Source: Duganella guangzhouensis
Lineage (GTDB): Bacteria; Pseudomonadota; Gammaproteobacteria; Burkholderiales; Burkholderiaceae_D
Reading direction: 5' to 3'
DNA: 64,000 nt
Assembly: GCF_009674535.1 (NCBI RefSeq)
Contig: NZ_WKJK01000002.1
Coordinates: 186,001-250,000 of the forward strand
Within the stretch, counting starts at the first letter, position 1. Every line of letters starts with the position of its first letter. The notes below the pieces were generated by a model. The model was not told the DNA's origin. It did not search any database and worked only from the letters and a program-made list of their open reading frames with translations. Of this stretch, positions 47,418 to 58,538 are shown piece after piece. The translations under genes and the position numbers were made by a program.

Positions 47418-48634
47418 CCGCCCGACGGCGGCCGCAGCTGATGCAGCCGCTGTATCCCTTGCCGCAGCGTGTTGTAGACGGCGGCGCCATCGTGGTACAG
47501 GAACAGAATGTCGGTATGCTCCGGGTCGCGCAGCAGCACCTGCTTGAGCGTGTCCACGTCGGCCTGGCTCATGTCGTTGATCGAGTGGGTCGCCATCTGC
47601 TCCACTGTCCGGTAGTAGCGCGCGAACCAGCCCGAGCTTTTGGAGCCAAACGAGTCGGACACGATCAGCAAGCGGCGCTCCGGCGCGGCCGGATTGGTGA
47701 AGCGCGACACGTCATCCAGCACCTGGGCGTAATTCGCAATGCCGGCAAACTCCGGGAAACAGTTGGGGCCATAGCATGCCTGCACATGGGCCGCCTCAAA
47801 GTCGGGTTCCGCAATCAGACTGGACAGTTTGACGCCGGGGAACAGATGGCTGACATCCGAATCCTTCCAGTTCATCTTGACCGGCCACGGCGCCTGCTGC
47901 GCCGGCGCCCGCCCCCACAGATGCGCCACCGTCAGCCGTGCAATCTCGTCCAGCGCCGGTCCGCTCCAGTGGAACCAGGTTTTCGGGAACACCGCGTCAT
48001 TGCCGGCCAGCGCGCGCATTTGCTGCAGCGGATAGAAGATGCGCTGGCGCGCCAGCGGGCTCAGCGCCGGGTCCGCCAGCACCGTGGCCACCGCGGTATC
48101 GTCGGCGCCGCAACGTGGCTGCAGCCAGTTCGGCGTATCGCCGCTGTACACCGCCGCCGCCGACGGCACGATCAGCACCGCCGGATGCATGCCCATGCGC
48201 TCGAAATCGGCCACCATGGTGCTGAAATACTCGGCCGTCTCCGGCGCCGGCGGCGGCTTGCCGCCGCAGACGTTGGTGATGGCGGAATACGGCGGCGCCG
48301 TCACGCTGTGCGCCGCCAGGAACACCCGGCCGTGACGACCGGCCGCCATCTGGATGGTGGGGAATTCGTGGAACAGCGCGAAGCGCAGCCGGTTGTTGGC
48401 CTTGAGCAGACGGTCGCGCATGCCGAAGTGATCGTTGATCCAGTCGTCGGTCTGCGTCGGCAGTTGCAGGAATGCCTGCCACGAGGTCGGCAGGCTGGGC
48501 GGCGGCGCCAGATGGCGATGCTCGTCGTTGTTGCCGGCACCGCCGCGCAAAGCGGCCAGCATCGGCACCGACAGCACCGCCAGCAGGCCCAGTTTGACGA
48601 CATTCCCGCGCAGGAGTTTGATAGCAGAAACCAT
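47414..48634 (-). CDS. AlgJ/AlgX-like SGNH-hydrolase-fold protein
   Basis: 406 residues. N-terminal membrane anchor (VVKLGLLAVLSVPMLAALRGG), then the ALGX/ALGJ SGNH-like domain. The Ser motif is SDSFGSKSS (S328). The usual Asp-x-His-Trp motif reads TWFHWSG (219-225), so H222 is kept but the catalytic Asp is Trp. It is encoded 3 bases after the MBOAT gene. In alginate clusters AlgI/AlgJ/AlgX move acetyl groups across the membrane to the polysaccharide. No alginate synthase is visible in this window, so the acceptor is unknown. Confidence 0.8.
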   Translation of the reverse strand: MVSAIKLLRGNVVKLGLLAVLSVPMLAALRGGAGNNDEHRHLAPPPSLPTSWQAFLQLPTQTDDWINDHFGMRDRLLKANNRLRFALFHEFPTIQMAAGRHGRVFLAAHSVTAPPYSAITNVCGGKPPPAPETAEYFSTMVADFERMGMHPAVLIVPSAAAVYSGDTPNWLQPRCGADDTAVATVLADPALSPLARQRIFYPLQQMRALAGNDAVFPKTWFHWSGPALDEIARLTVAHLWGRAPAQQAPWPVKMNWKDSDVSHLFPGVKLSSLIAEPDFEAAHVQACYGPNCFPEFAGIANYAQVLDDVSRFTNPAAPERRLLIVSDSFGSKSSGWFARYYRTVEQMATHSINDMSQADVDTLKQVLLRDPEHTDILFLYHDGAAVYNTLRQGIQRLHQLRPPSGG

Positions 48635-48637
48635 GAT

Positions 48638-50032
<1,395 letters not shown>

Positions 50033-50124
50033 GCAATAAACTCGTCAGATGAAGGCGCGTGACCGTAACCCGAAATTATATTCCAAATAATATTGTATCG
50101 ACGAAACCTGGCTTCAGTCGGAAC

Positions 50125-50154
50125 GAAAAAAAACGGGCCGAAGCCCGTTTTTTG
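50125..50154 (-). terminator. Terminator after gltA
   Basis: AAACGGGC (50131-50138), loop CGAA, GCCCGTTT (50143-50150). On the minus strand the loop reads TTCG within GGGC-TTCG-GCCC and is followed by a run of eight or more Ts, a strong terminator signal. Confidence 0.88.
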
Positions 50155-50176
50155 TTTGCTGCATGCAGTCCGCGGA

Positions 50177-51478
50177 TTAACGCTTGTCCAGCGGCGGCAC
50201 GTCGCGCACTGCCGAGCCGATGAACAGCTGGCGTGGGCGGCCGATTTTTTGCTCTGGATCGGCGATCATTTCGTTCCACTGGGCGATCCAGCCGATGGTA
50301 CGGGCCATCGCGAAGATACCGGTGAACAGCGACACTGGAATGCCCAGCGCCGATTGCACGATGCCCGAGTAGAAGTCGACGTTCGGGTACAGTTTGCGCG
50401 AAACGAAGTATTCGTCGTTCAGTGCAATCTTTTCCAGTTCCATCGCCAGCTTGAACAGTGGGTCGTCTTGCAGGCCCAGTTCGTTCAGCACTTCGTAGCA
50501 GGTTTCGCGCATCAGCTTGGCACGCGGGTCGAAGTTTTTGTAGACGCGGTGACCGAAGCCCATCAGCTTCACGCCCGAGTTCTTGTCTTTGACTTGCGCG
50601 ATGAAAGCTGGGATGTTCTCGACCGAGCCGATTTCTTTCAGCATGGTCAGCGCCGCTTCGTTGGCGCCGCCGTGAGCAGGACCCCACAGGCAGGCGATAC
50701 CGGCAGCGATACAGGCGAACGGGTTGGCGCCCGACGAACCGGCCAGACGCACGGTCGAGGTCGAAGCATTTTGTTCGTGGTCAGCGTGCAGGATCAGGAT
50801 ACGGTCCAGCGCGCGCACCAGCACGTCGTTGACTTTGTACTCTTCGCATGGATTGCCGAACATCATGCGCATGAAGTTGGCCGAGTACGACAGGTCGTTG
50901 CGTGGGTACACGAACGGCTGGCCGATCGAGTATTTGTAGGCCATGGCGACCAGGGTCGGCATTTTGGCGATCAGGCGGATGGCCGACACTTCACGGTGCT
51001 TGGCATCGTTGATGTCCAGCGAATCGTGGTAGAACGAGGCCAGCGCGCCGACGGTACCCACCAGCACCGACATCGGGTGCGCGTCACGACGGAAGCCACG
51101 GAAGAAGAATTGCATCTGCTCGTGCACCATGGTGTGCTTGGTGACGGTCTCGACGAATTCTTTTTTCTCCACTGCGTTCGGCAGTTCGCCGTTCAGCAGC
51201 AGGTAGCACGATTCCATGAAGTCGGCGTTGACGGCCAGCTGTTCGATCGGGTAGCCGCGGTATTGCAGTTCACCCTTGTCGCCGTCGATGTAGGTGATCG
51301 ACGAGTTGCACGACGCGGTCGACATGAAGCCTGGATCGTAGGTGAACTTGCCGGTCGCGCCGTACAGTTTACGGATGTCGACGACGTCAGGACCAACGGT
51401 GCCTTTGTAGATCGGGAATTCGACCGATGCGCTGCCATCGGAGAACGAGAGAGTGGCTTTGTTATCAGAGATATTCAT
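50177..51478 (-). CDS. gltA: Citrate synthase (type II)
   Basis: 433 residues. Condenses acetyl-CoA and oxaloacetate. Active-site motifs: [12 protein letters not shown] (catalytic His), [18 protein letters not shown] (second His) and the catalytic Asp near [27 protein letters not shown]. Length fits the NADH-sensitive type II enzyme of Gram-negative bacteria. RBS AAGGAAGAG. Last gene of the gntR-sdhCDAB-sdhE-gltA run. Confidence 0.97.
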   Translation of the reverse strand: MNISDNKATLSFSDGSASVEFPIYKGTVGPDVVDIRKLYGATGKFTYDPGFMSTASCNSSITYIDGDKGELQYRGYPIEQLAVNADFMESCYLLLNGELPNAVEKKEFVETVTKHTMVHEQMQFFFRGFRRDAHPMSVLVGTVGALASFYHDSLDINDAKHREVSAIRLIAKMPTLVAMAYKYSIGQPFVYPRNDLSYSANFMRMMFGNPCEEYKVNDVLVRALDRILILHADHEQNASTSTVRLAGSSGANPFACIAAGIACLWGPAHGGANEAALTMLKEIGSVENIPAFIAQVKDKNSGVKLMGFGHRVYKNFDPRAKLMRETCYEVLNELGLQDDPLFKLAMELEKIALNDEYFVSRKLYPNVDFYSGIVQSALGIPVSLFTGIFAMARTIGWIAQWNEMIADPEQKIGRPRQLFIGSAVRDVPPLDKR

Positions 51479-51541
51479 GGACTCTTCCTTCTTGGAGAGA
51501 TGAGATGCAAGTAAAAAGAAACTGGGTGTGCTGCTTGACGC

Positions 51542-51823
51542 TTACGCCAGACGCAATCGCTGCAACAACGTATGCACGTGCGGCAGATCGACCTCGCCTT
51601 CCGGCTCCTTGCGGGCCAGTACCAGATCCATCAGGGCATTGTCCGACAAGTCGAGGAGCCGCGTGAGCGCGTCCACTTCCTCGTCGGTCAATTCGGTTTC
51701 ATGCGCATCCAGAAAACGGGTCAGAATGATGTCGTTTTCCAGCAGACCCCGGCGGGCGCGCCAGCGCAGGCGGGCGCGGTTGGCTGGGTCGGACTGATGC
51801 GCAGAAGGGTTAGTTTCAGTCAT
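51542..51823 (-). CDS. sdhE: Succinate dehydrogenase assembly factor SdhE
   Basis: 93 residues. Short helical protein of the SdhE/Sdh5 family: RARLRWRARRGLLENDIILTRFLDAHETELTDEEVDALTRLLDLSDNALMDLVLARKEP. It promotes covalent FAD attachment to SdhA. The family's RGxxE motif is present (RRGLLE). Gene lies between sdhB and gltA as in other betaproteobacteria. Confidence 0.92.
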   Translation of the reverse strand: MTETNPSAHQSDPANRARLRWRARRGLLENDIILTRFLDAHETELTDEEVDALTRLLDLSDNALMDLVLARKEPEGEVDLPHVHTLLQRLRLA

Positions 51824-51840
51824 GGTCGTACTACTTTACA

Positions 51841-51872
51841 CAAAAACGGGCGGCGCTGACGCCACCGCCCGT
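51841..51872 (-). terminator. Terminator between sdhB and sdhE
   Basis: ACGGGCGG (51846-51853) pairs with CCGCCCGT (51865-51872); on the minus strand it is followed by TTTTTG. It lies just past the sdhB stop, so sdhE-gltA may be expressed partly from readthrough or from its own promoter. Confidence 0.65.
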
Positions 51873-51879
51873 GTGCGCG

Positions 51880-52590
51880 TTAGATTGCGCGACGAACCAT
51901 CAGCTCTTTGATCTTGCCGATGGCCTTGTTCGGGTTCAGACCCTTAGGGCACACATCGACGCAATTCATGATCGAGTGGCAGCGGAACAGACGGTACGGG
52001 TCTTCCAGGTTGTCCAGACGCGGGCCGGTGGCTTCGTCGCGCGAGTCGGCGATGAAGCGGTAGGCTTGCAGCAGGCCGGCCGGGCCGACGAACTTGTCCG
52101 GATTCCACCAGAACGATGGGCACGAGGTCGAGCAGCACGCGCACAGAATGCACTCGTACAGGCCGTCCAGCTCTTCACGCTCGGCAGGCGACTGCAGGCG
52201 TTCTTTTTCCGGGCGGATCGAATCGTTGATCAGGTACGGCTTGACCGAGTGGTACTGCTTGAAGAACTGGGTCATGTCGACGATCAGATCGCGGATCACC
52301 GGCAGACCTGGCAGCGGACGCAGCACGATCGGCTCGCTCAGCTCGTTCAGATTGGTGGTGCAGGCCAGACCGTTCTTGCCGTTGATGTTCATCGCGTCCG
52401 AACCGCACACGCCTTCGCGGCACGAGCGGCGCAGGGCCAGCGAGTCATCGACGTCCGACTTGATGCGCTGCAGCGCGTCCAGCAGCATCTTGTCGGTGTC
52501 TTTCAGCTCGACGGTGACGTCCTGCATGTACGGCTTGGCGTCACGGTCCGGATCGTAACGGTAAATTTTCAGTTTGAGAGTGCGTGCCAT
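51880..52590 (-). CDS. sdhB: Succinate dehydrogenase iron-sulfur subunit
   Basis: 236 residues from MARTLKLKIYRYDPD. Carries the [2Fe-2S] (SCREGVCGSDAMNINGKNGLAC), [4Fe-4S] and [3Fe-4S] clusters (ECILCACCSTSCPSFW and CHSIMNCVDVCPKGLNP). Passes electrons from FAD to quinone. The open frame extends to 52695, but the inner ATG fits the family. It is 11 bases downstream of sdhA. Confidence 0.96.
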   Translation of the reverse strand: MARTLKLKIYRYDPDRDAKPYMQDVTVELKDTDKMLLDALQRIKSDVDDSLALRRSCREGVCGSDAMNINGKNGLACTTNLNELSEPIVLRPLPGLPVIRDLIVDMTQFFKQYHSVKPYLINDSIRPEKERLQSPAEREELDGLYECILCACCSTSCPSFWWNPDKFVGPAGLLQAYRFIADSRDEATGPRLDNLEDPYRLFRCHSIMNCVDVCPKGLNPNKAIGKIKELMVRRAI

Positions 52591-52601
52591 GTTGTATAGC
52601 C

Positions 52602-54380
52602 TTAGAAAGTACGTGGTTTCGGTTTGAAGGTATCGACCGTCAATGGCTTGGTCACGACTGCCTTGTAATCCAGGCGGTTGCCTTCCGAATACCACAAAGT
52701 GTGCTTCATCCAGTTGTCGTCGTCGCGGTGCGGGTAGTCGTCGTGGGCGTGGGCGCCGCGCGATTCTTTGCGGGCTGCGGCCGAGACGATGGTGGCTTTC
52801 GCGGTTTCGATCAGGTTGTCCAGCTCCAGCGCTTCGACGCGGGCGGTGTTGAACACTTTCGATTTATCCTGGAACGACACGTGTTTGCGACGCTCGTCCA
52901 GCTTCAGGATCTCTTCAACGCCTTTGTTCAGCATCTCGTCGGTACGGAACACGCCGCAGTATTTCTGCATGGTCGAGCGGATGTCGTTGGCGACGCCCTG
53001 CACTTTTTCGCCGCCGGTCGAGGTTTCCAGCTTGTTCAGACGGTTCAGCGCGAAGTCGGCGGCGTCTTTCGGCAGCGGCTTGTTTTCCTTCTGCTTCAGG
53101 TTCGACGCGACCACGTGGTTGCCGGCCGCGCGGCCGAACACCACCAGGTCCAGCAGCGAGTTGGTGCCCAGGCGGTTGGCGCCGTGCACCGAGACGCAGG
53201 CGCATTCGCCGATCGCGTACAGGCCGTTGACCACTTTCTGCGAGCCGTCGCCGTTCGGCGTGACCACTTGACCGTGGATGTTGGTCGGGATACCGCCCAT
53301 CTGATAGTGAATGGTTGGCACGACCGGGATCGGTTCTTTGGTCGCATCGACGTTGGCGAACTTGTGGCCGATTTCCAGAATCGACGGCAGGCGCTTCTCG
53401 ATGGTATCCTTGCCGATGTGGCGCAGATCCAGCATGACGTGATCTTTGTTCGGGCCGCAACCACGGCCTTCCTTGATCTCCTGGTCCATCGAACGCGACA
53501 CGAAGTCGCGCGGCGCCAGATCCTTCAGGGTCGGCGCGTAGCGCTCCATGAAGCGCTCGCCTTCCGAGTTGATCAGGATACCGCCCTCGCCGCGCACACC
53601 CTCGGTGATGAGGACGCCGGCGCCGGCCACGCCGGTCGGGTGGAACTGCCAGAACTCCATGTCCTGCAGCGGCAGGCCGGCGCGTGCCGCCATGCCCATG
53701 CCGTCGCCGGTGTTGATGAAGGCGTTGGTCGACGCGGCGAAGATACGGCCGGCGCCACCGGTGGCGAAGATGGTGGTCTTGGCTTCCAGGATCATGACGT
53801 CGCCGGTTTCCATTTCCAGCGCGACCACGCCCACCACGTCGCCTTCGGCGTCGCGGATCAGGTCCAGCGCCATCCACTCAACGAAGAAGTGGGTGCGGGC
53901 TTTGACGTTACGCTGATACAGCGTGTGCAGCAGCGCGTGGCCGGTACGGTCAGCCGCGGCGCAAGCGCGCTGCACGGCTTTTTCGCCGAAGTTGGCGGTG
54001 TGGCCGCCGAACGGACGCTGGTAGATGGTGCCATCCGGGTTACGGTCGAACGGCATGCCGAAGTGTTCCAGCTCGTAGACGACCTTCGGTGCTTCGCGGC
54101 ACATGAATTCGATCGCATCCTGGTCGCCCAGGTAGTCGCCGCCTTTGACGGTGTCGAACATGTGCCAGAACCAGTTGTCTTCGGCCATATTGCCCAGCGA
54201 GGCGCCAATGCCGCCCTGCGCCGCCACGGTGTGGGAACGGGTTGGGAATACTTTCGACAGCACAGCCACGTTCAGGCCGGCTTCGGCCAGCTGCAGCGAT
54301 GCGCGCATGCCGGAGCCGCCGGCGCCGACGATGACCGCGTCAAAGCGGCGGGTAGGAATTCCAGATTTAATAGCTGCCAC
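52602..54380 (-). CDS. sdhA: Succinate dehydrogenase flavoprotein subunit
   Basis: 592 residues from a GTG at 54378-54380, giving M(V)[30 protein letters not shown] lies 10 bases upstream and the sdhD stop is 2 bases before it, so I reject the longer GTG at 54413. FAD-binding motif at the N-terminus, covalent FAD His in [12 protein letters not shown], catalytic region with [19 protein letters not shown] and HQTV-like C-domain. Oxidises succinate to fumarate in the membrane complex. Confidence 0.95.
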   Translation of the reverse strand: MAAIKSGIPTRRFDAVIVGAGGSGMRASLQLAEAGLNVAVLSKVFPTRSHTVAAQGGIGASLGNMAEDNWFWHMFDTVKGGDYLGDQDAIEFMCREAPKVVYELEHFGMPFDRNPDGTIYQRPFGGHTANFGEKAVQRACAAADRTGHALLHTLYQRNVKARTHFFVEWMALDLIRDAEGDVVGVVALEMETGDVMILEAKTTIFATGGAGRIFAASTNAFINTGDGMGMAARAGLPLQDMEFWQFHPTGVAGAGVLITEGVRGEGGILINSEGERFMERYAPTLKDLAPRDFVSRSMDQEIKEGRGCGPNKDHVMLDLRHIGKDTIEKRLPSILEIGHKFANVDATKEPIPVVPTIHYQMGGIPTNIHGQVVTPNGDGSQKVVNGLYAIGECACVSVHGANRLGTNSLLDLVVFGRAAGNHVVASNLKQKENKPLPKDAADFALNRLNKLETSTGGEKVQGVANDIRSTMQKYCGVFRTDEMLNKGVEEILKLDERRKHVSFQDKSKVFNTARVEALELDNLIETAKATIVSAAARKESRGAHAHDDYPHRDDDNWMKHTLWYSEGNRLDYKAVVTKPLTVDTFKPKPRTF

Positions 54381-54382
54381 GA

Positions 54383-54754
54383 TTACACACTCCAGATAAT
54401 TTGAATCGACCACACGGCGCAGCCGATCAGCCAGGCGATGGTGGCGATTTGCAGGACCAGGCGCAGGCCAACGGCGCGCACATAGTCCATCCAGACGTCA
54501 CGCATGCCAACCCAGGCGTGGTAGAACAGGCCGATCAGGGTCACGGCGGTGATCAGTTTGAACCACTGTTGGGCGAACAGGCCAGCCCAGCCTTCATAGG
54601 TGAAGTTCTGGCCGGTGAGGAAAGAGATCAGCAGGGTGGCGGTGTACAGCACCATCAGCACTGCGGTGACGCGCTGCGCCAGCCAGTCCTTGACGCCGTA
54701 GTGGGCGCCAACTACACGGCGTTTCGGGCCGATACCGTTATCGTTGATGGACAT
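54383..54754 (-). CDS. sdhD: Succinate dehydrogenase membrane anchor subunit SdhD
   Basis: 123 residues from [28 protein letters not shown] upstream. Three membrane helices; the heme-axial type His in [15 protein letters not shown] and the quinone-site residues typical of SdhD ([18 protein letters not shown]). Its ATG is 1 base beyond the sdhC stop, so the two are coupled. Confidence 0.93.
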   Translation of the reverse strand: MSINDNGIGPKRRVVGAHYGVKDWLAQRVTAVLMVLYTATLLISFLTGQNFTYEGWAGLFAQQWFKLITAVTLIGLFYHAWVGMRDVWMDYVRAVGLRLVLQIATIAWLIGCAVWSIQIIWSV

Positions 54755-54755
54755 T

Positions 54756-55178
54756 TCAGAACACTCCAAACAGTTTCAGGGCGACCAGCGCGGTCAGAAC
54801 CAGGCTGATGACCAGCACGGTGACGGACGACTTACGCGCCGAATGCTTGTCCAGGCCGATATGCAAATCCATCACCAGGTGGCGAATGCCAGCGCAGAAG
54901 TGGTGGAAGAAACCCCAGACCAGCGCCAGAATGATCAGCTTGACCAGCGGGTAGGTCACGAAACCTTCGTAGTAAGCGAAAGAGATCTCGGAACGCAGAG
55001 AGTTCTGCAAGAGATAGAGCACGAACGGCAGCAGCACGAACATCAAGACACCGGAAATACGGTGCAGGATGGACACAATTGCAGCCGGCGTCATTCGGTA
55101 GTTGGAAAGCTCAGTAACATGAATGTTACGGAACTCTGGCCGTTCTTTTTTAGGGGCTTCCCTTACGGCTTCTGACAT
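54756..55178 (-). CDS. sdhC: Succinate dehydrogenase cytochrome b556 subunit SdhC
   Basis: 140 residues. Three helices with family signature SILHRISGVLMF and HHFCAGIRHLVMDLH (heme/quinone His). Anchors SdhA-SdhB to the membrane. First structural gene of sdhCDAB. GntR upstream in the same direction after 220 bases. Confidence 0.95.
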   Translation of the reverse strand: MSEAVREAPKKERPEFRNIHVTELSNYRMTPAAIVSILHRISGVLMFVLLPFVLYLLQNSLRSEISFAYYEGFVTYPLVKLIILALVWGFFHHFCAGIRHLVMDLHIGLDKHSARKSSVTVLVISLVLTALVALKLFGVF

Positions 55179-55266
55179 AACAAGACCTCCTCAGGCTAAA
55201 ACAAACAAAAATATGGTAAGAATGCGATTTTCGCCTATTTCCGCACTCATAACCAATATCTATTGT

Positions 55267-55294
55267 TACATATAACTAAAATAGTGTTTTGCAA
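55267..55294 (-). promoter_or_regulatory. Possible sdhC promoter
   Basis: On the minus strand TTGCAA (55289-55294) and TATGTA (55267-55272) are 16 bases apart in the AT-rich gntR-sdhC gap (55179-55398). Weak match to the consensus. Confidence 0.3.
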
Positions 55295-55398
55295 CACTGG
55301 GTGGCGGTCACTTTCCGTGACTCAACGTATTATCAGCGCAACAATGCTACAGGCGTGTGACGCGCCCTCGTTACGCCGTATCTCCTTCAATTCACTCG

Positions 55399-56196
55399 CT
55401 AATTCAACTCGTTGTGATAGTGGTGACGTTCCGTCAGGTACAAGCCGCGGCGCAGCTCGACCGCCTTGTCGCCATAGGTGTACGACACCCGTTCCGACGC
55501 CAACAACGGCGTATTCACAGCAATTTGCAGCAGCGCGGCGTCGCCCTCGGCGGCGATCACGGCGCGGATTTTTTCGGTGGCACGGATCATGCGCGTGCCG
55601 AATTCGGATTCGAACAGGCCATACATCGGCCCCTTGTATTCTTCCAGCCGCTCGGCGGTCAGCCCTTTGAAGGTGATGCCAGGCAGCCAGATTTCCTCTA
55701 CGATGGTGGGCACGCCGTCAAACGATTGCACCCGCTTGATGAAGATCACCGCGTCGCCGGACTTCAGGTCCAGCAGACGCGCCACATCGGCCGGCGAGCG
55801 GGTGCGCTTGACTTCGATGAACTGGCTGACGCCGGGGTGCGGCACGCCCTCGTCGGGCATCAGACGCAGGAAGCGGAACTGGGCGCGCTCCTCATGGTGG
55901 GTGGACACGAAAGTGCCCTTGCCCTGCTTGCGCATCACCAGGTTCTCGGCGGCCAGCTCGTCGATCGCCTTGCGCACGGTGCCCTGACTGACCTTGAAAC
56001 GGTTGGCCAGTTCGACTTCGCTGGGGATCAGTTCACCGGGCTTCCATTCGCCGGACTGCAGGCTCTGCGTGATGAGCGCCTTGATTTGCTGGTACAGCGG
56101 GGAAAAAGTAGGCGATGAATTCGCGGACACGCCTGTCGCGCTACCGGCATTGGCGGCAGCTGCGGTCAGGTTGGGATTGGTCGGCGCGGAACTCAT
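55399..56196 (-). CDS. GntR/HutC-family transcriptional regulator
   Basis: 265 residues from MSSAPTNPNLTAAAANAG. GntR winged helix (PLYQQIKALITQSLQSGEWKPGELIPSEVELANRFKVSQGTVRKAIDELAAENLVMRKQGKGTFVS, about 38-105) and UTRA effector domain (about 115-255). A sigma-70-like promoter for mdh and a 16-bp palindrome lie in the 237-base gap between it and the divergent mdh. Likely controls mdh, possibly itself and sdh. Confidence 0.88.
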   Translation of the reverse strand: MSSAPTNPNLTAAAANAGSATGVSANSSPTFSPLYQQIKALITQSLQSGEWKPGELIPSEVELANRFKVSQGTVRKAIDELAAENLVMRKQGKGTFVSTHHEERAQFRFLRLMPDEGVPHPGVSQFIEVKRTRSPADVARLLDLKSGDAVIFIKRVQSFDGVPTIVEEIWLPGITFKGLTAERLEEYKGPMYGLFESEFGTRMIRATEKIRAVIAAEGDAALLQIAVNTPLLASERVSYTYGDKAVELRRGLYLTERHHYHNELN

Positions 56197-56255
56197 AGAC
56201 CAAGATTTCACCACAAAACACCAGTGCCGTCCAGAAAAAACGGCAATAAGTTATC

Positions 56256-56271
56256 TGTCTTATATAAGACA
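56256..56271. promoter_or_regulatory. 16-bp perfect palindrome, candidate GntR operator
   Basis: TGTCTTATATAAGACA is a perfect inverted repeat; it ends 10 bases upstream of the mdh -35 box and lies 60 bases from the gntR start. GntR-family operators are typically such symmetric sequences. I did not see a second copy near sdhC, gltA or acnA. Confidence 0.55.
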
Positions 56272-56281
56272 TAAGATAGGA

Positions 56282-56310
56282 TTGACAGATAGTGGCGGCG
56301 GGCCTACACT
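56282..56310 (+). promoter_or_regulatory. mdh promoter
   Basis: TTGACA (56282-56287), 17-base spacer, TACACT (56305-56310): perfect -35, four of six at -10. About 124 bases upstream of the mdh ATG. Confidence 0.65.
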
Positions 56311-56433
56311 CCCCCGCGCAGCGCTCATAACATCATGATTATCAGTGCTGATTTTGCAGTATGATTACGGTTTCCCGGAGCGGGCAACCGTTCCCGCTTC
56401 AAGAACGTTTTACTTACACTTTGGAGATTCATC

Positions 56434-57426
56434 ATGGCTAAGACCCCTCTGCGCGTTGCTGTCACCGGCGCCGCCGGCCAAATCGGTTACGCACTGCTGT
56501 TCCGCATCGCCAACGGCGACATGCTCGGCAAGGACCAACCAGTTATTCTGCAACTGCTGGAAATCCCTGACGAGAAAGCCCAGAAAGCGCTGAAGGGCGT
56601 GATGATGGAAATCGATGATTGCGCATTCCCGCTGCTGACCGAAATGACCGCCCACGGCGATCCGCTGACCGCGTTCAAGGATGTCGACTACGCCGTGCTG
56701 GTCGGTGCCCGTCCACGTGGCCCAGGCATGGAACGTAAAGACCTGCTGGAAGCCAACGCCCAGATCTTCACCGCCCAAGGTAAAGCACTGGACGCCGTCG
56801 CTTCGCGCAACGTTAAAGTGCTGGTGGTCGGCAACCCAGCCAACACCAACGCCTACATCGCCATGAAATCGGCGCCATCGCTGCCAGCCAAAAACTTCAC
56901 CGCCATGCTGCGTCTGGACCACAACCGCGCGCTGTCGCAAGTGGCTGCCAAAACCGGCACCGCCGTGAAAGACATCGAGAAGCTGACCGTGTGGGGCAAC
57001 CACTCGCCGACCATGTACGCTGACTACCGCTTCGCTACCGTCAACGGCAAAAACGTCAAAGACCTGATCAACGATCAGGAATGGAACGCCAACACCTTCC
57101 TGCCTACCGTGGGCAAACGCGGCGCCGCCATCATCGAAGCGCGCGGCCTGTCGTCGGCTGCTTCGGCCGCCAACGCCGCCATCGACCACATCCACGACTG
57201 GCACGTCGGCACCAACGGCAAATGGACCACCATGGGCATTCCATCGGACGGTTCTTACGGCATCCCTGAAGGCATCGTGTTCGGCTTCCCGGTCACCACC
57301 GAAAACGGCGAATACAAAATCGTTCAAGGTCTGGAAATCGATGCATTCTCGCAAGAGCGCATCAACCTGACCCTGAAAGAACTGACCGAAGAGCGCGAAG
57401 GCGTCAAGCACCTGCTGCCTGCGTAA
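56434..57426 (+). CDS. mdh: Malate dehydrogenase
   Basis: 330 residues. NAD-dependent malate/oxaloacetate enzyme of the LDH/MDH family (group with QIGYALLF and [14 protein letters not shown]). NAD motif [29 protein letters not shown], and catalytic WGNHSPTMY region His. RBS GGAG. TCA-cycle step; divergent from the GntR regulator. Confidence 0.97.
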   Translation: MAKTPLRVAVTGAAGQIGYALLFRIANGDMLGKDQPVILQLLEIPDEKAQKALKGVMMEIDDCAFPLLTEMTAHGDPLTAFKDVDYAVLVGARPRGPGMERKDLLEANAQIFTAQGKALDAVASRNVKVLVVGNPANTNAYIAMKSAPSLPAKNFTAMLRLDHNRALSQVAAKTGTAVKDIEKLTVWGNHSPTMYADYRFATVNGKNVKDLINDQEWNANTFLPTVGKRGAAIIEARGLSSAASAANAAIDHIHDWHVGTNGKWTTMGIPSDGSYGIPEGIVFGFPVTTENGEYKIVQGLEIDAFSQERINLTLKELTEEREGVKHLLPA

Positions 57427-57475
57427 GCTTTCTCTTCCCATCAGTGGAACCGGTTAAACCACCGATCCGCCGCAC

Positions 57476-57515
57476 CCGCCGCGCTGCCGAGAGCAGCGCG
57501 GCGGTTATTACTTCT
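57476..57515 (+). terminator. Terminator-like hairpin after mdh
   Basis: CCGCCGCGCTGC (57476-57487) pairs perfectly with 57493-57504 over 12 bp with a 5-base loop; then TTATTACTTCT. The T tract is interrupted, so it may be partial. It supports the inner start for the next gene. Confidence 0.6.
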
Positions 57516-57533
57516 ACGCCTGACTCATCACGC

Positions 57534-58538
57534 ATGCATCCATCCGAGGTTTTATTCCAGGGCAATCTCCAGCCAGCCTTACTCCCCGCCTGCGACCACT
57601 ACGCCGGCTCCGAAAAGCTGATGCGCAAATCGATCGCCCTGCAACAAGAACTTGGCCCATTGTTCGACATCACCCTTGATTGCGAAGACGGCGCCAGCGC
57701 CGGCAACGAGGAAGCCCACGCCCAGCTGGTGGTCGAACTGCTGAATTCCGACGACAACAAATTCAACCGCATCGGCGCCCGCGTGCACGATGTGCACAGC
57801 CCGCACTTCGCGCGCGACATTGAAATCATCTGCGCCGCCGCCCAGCGCCTGGCCTATCTGGTGGTGCCCAAGGTCAACAGCATTGACGAATTGGCACGCG
57901 CCATCAAGCAGATCAATGTCCACGCCGCCAAGGCCGGCCGCAAGGATTTGCCGATTCACGTGCTGATCGAAACCCACGGCGCGCTGCACGACGCCTATGC
58001 CATCGCCGCCCTGCCCCAGGTACAGTGCCTATCGTTCGGCATCATGGATTTCGTGTCGTCGCACTATGGCGCGATTCCCGGCAGCGCGATGCGCACGCCG
58101 GGCCAGTTCACCCATCCGCTGGTGGTGCGCGCCAAGCTGGAAATCGCCGCCGCCTGCCACGCCCACGGCAAGGTGCCGTCGCATAATGTGACCACCGAAA
58201 TCAAGGATACGGCAGTGGCCGCCAACGATGCCCAGCGCGCCGCCGCCGAGTTCGGCTACACGCGGATGTGGAGCATCCATCCGAATCAAATCAAGCCCAT
58301 CATCAAGACATTTACGCCGCGCCTGTCGGAAGTGAGTGAAGCGGCCGCCATCCTGCACGAAGCCGCCGCCGTGCAATGGGGTCCGATTGCCCAGCATGGA
58401 CGCTTGCATGACCGTGCAAGCTACCGATATTATTGGACCGTTTTACAGCGAGCCAAACTGGCCGGGCTCAGCCTGCCCGATTCGGTGGCCGCGCTGTTCA
58501 ACGGCAATCCCACTGATCTCCCACAGGAAGCAAACTGA
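57534..58538 (+). CDS. HpcH/HpaI aldolase/citrate lyase family protein (CitE-like)
   Basis: 334 residues from MHPSEVLFQGNLQPALLPACDHYAG; an open frame from a GTG at 57444 crosses a hairpin and is rejected. TIM-barrel acyl-CoA lyase: DCEDGASAGNE (metal Glu/Asp), RVHDVHSPH, LIETHGALHDAY, SIHPNQIKPI. Members cleave malyl-, citramalyl- or methylmalyl-CoA. Next to mdh and acnA it suits a C4/C5 acid role but the substrate cannot be told. It overlaps the next gene by one base (TGATG). Confidence 0.85.
   Translation: MHPSEVLFQGNLQPALLPACDHYAGSEKLMRKSIALQQELGPLFDITLDCEDGASAGNEEAHAQLVVELLNSDDNKFNRIGARVHDVHSPHFARDIEIICAAAQRLAYLVVPKVNSIDELARAIKQINVHAAKAGRKDLPIHVLIETHGALHDAYAIAALPQVQCLSFGIMDFVSSHYGAIPGSAMRTPGQFTHPLVVRAKLEIAAACHAHGKVPSHNVTTEIKDTAVAANDAQRAAAEFGYTRMWSIHPNQIKPIIKTFTPRLSEVSEAAAILHEAAAVQWGPIAQHGRLHDRASYRYYWTVLQRAKLAGLSLPDSVAALFNGNPTDLPQEAN

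Noticed and set aside
50076..50687. 203-codon frame on the minus strand
   Set aside because: Overlaps gltA in another frame, and runs through the gltA terminator.
57444..57533. N-terminal extension of the CitE-like protein from GTG
   Set aside because: Contains the mdh terminator-like hairpin and no family similarity.
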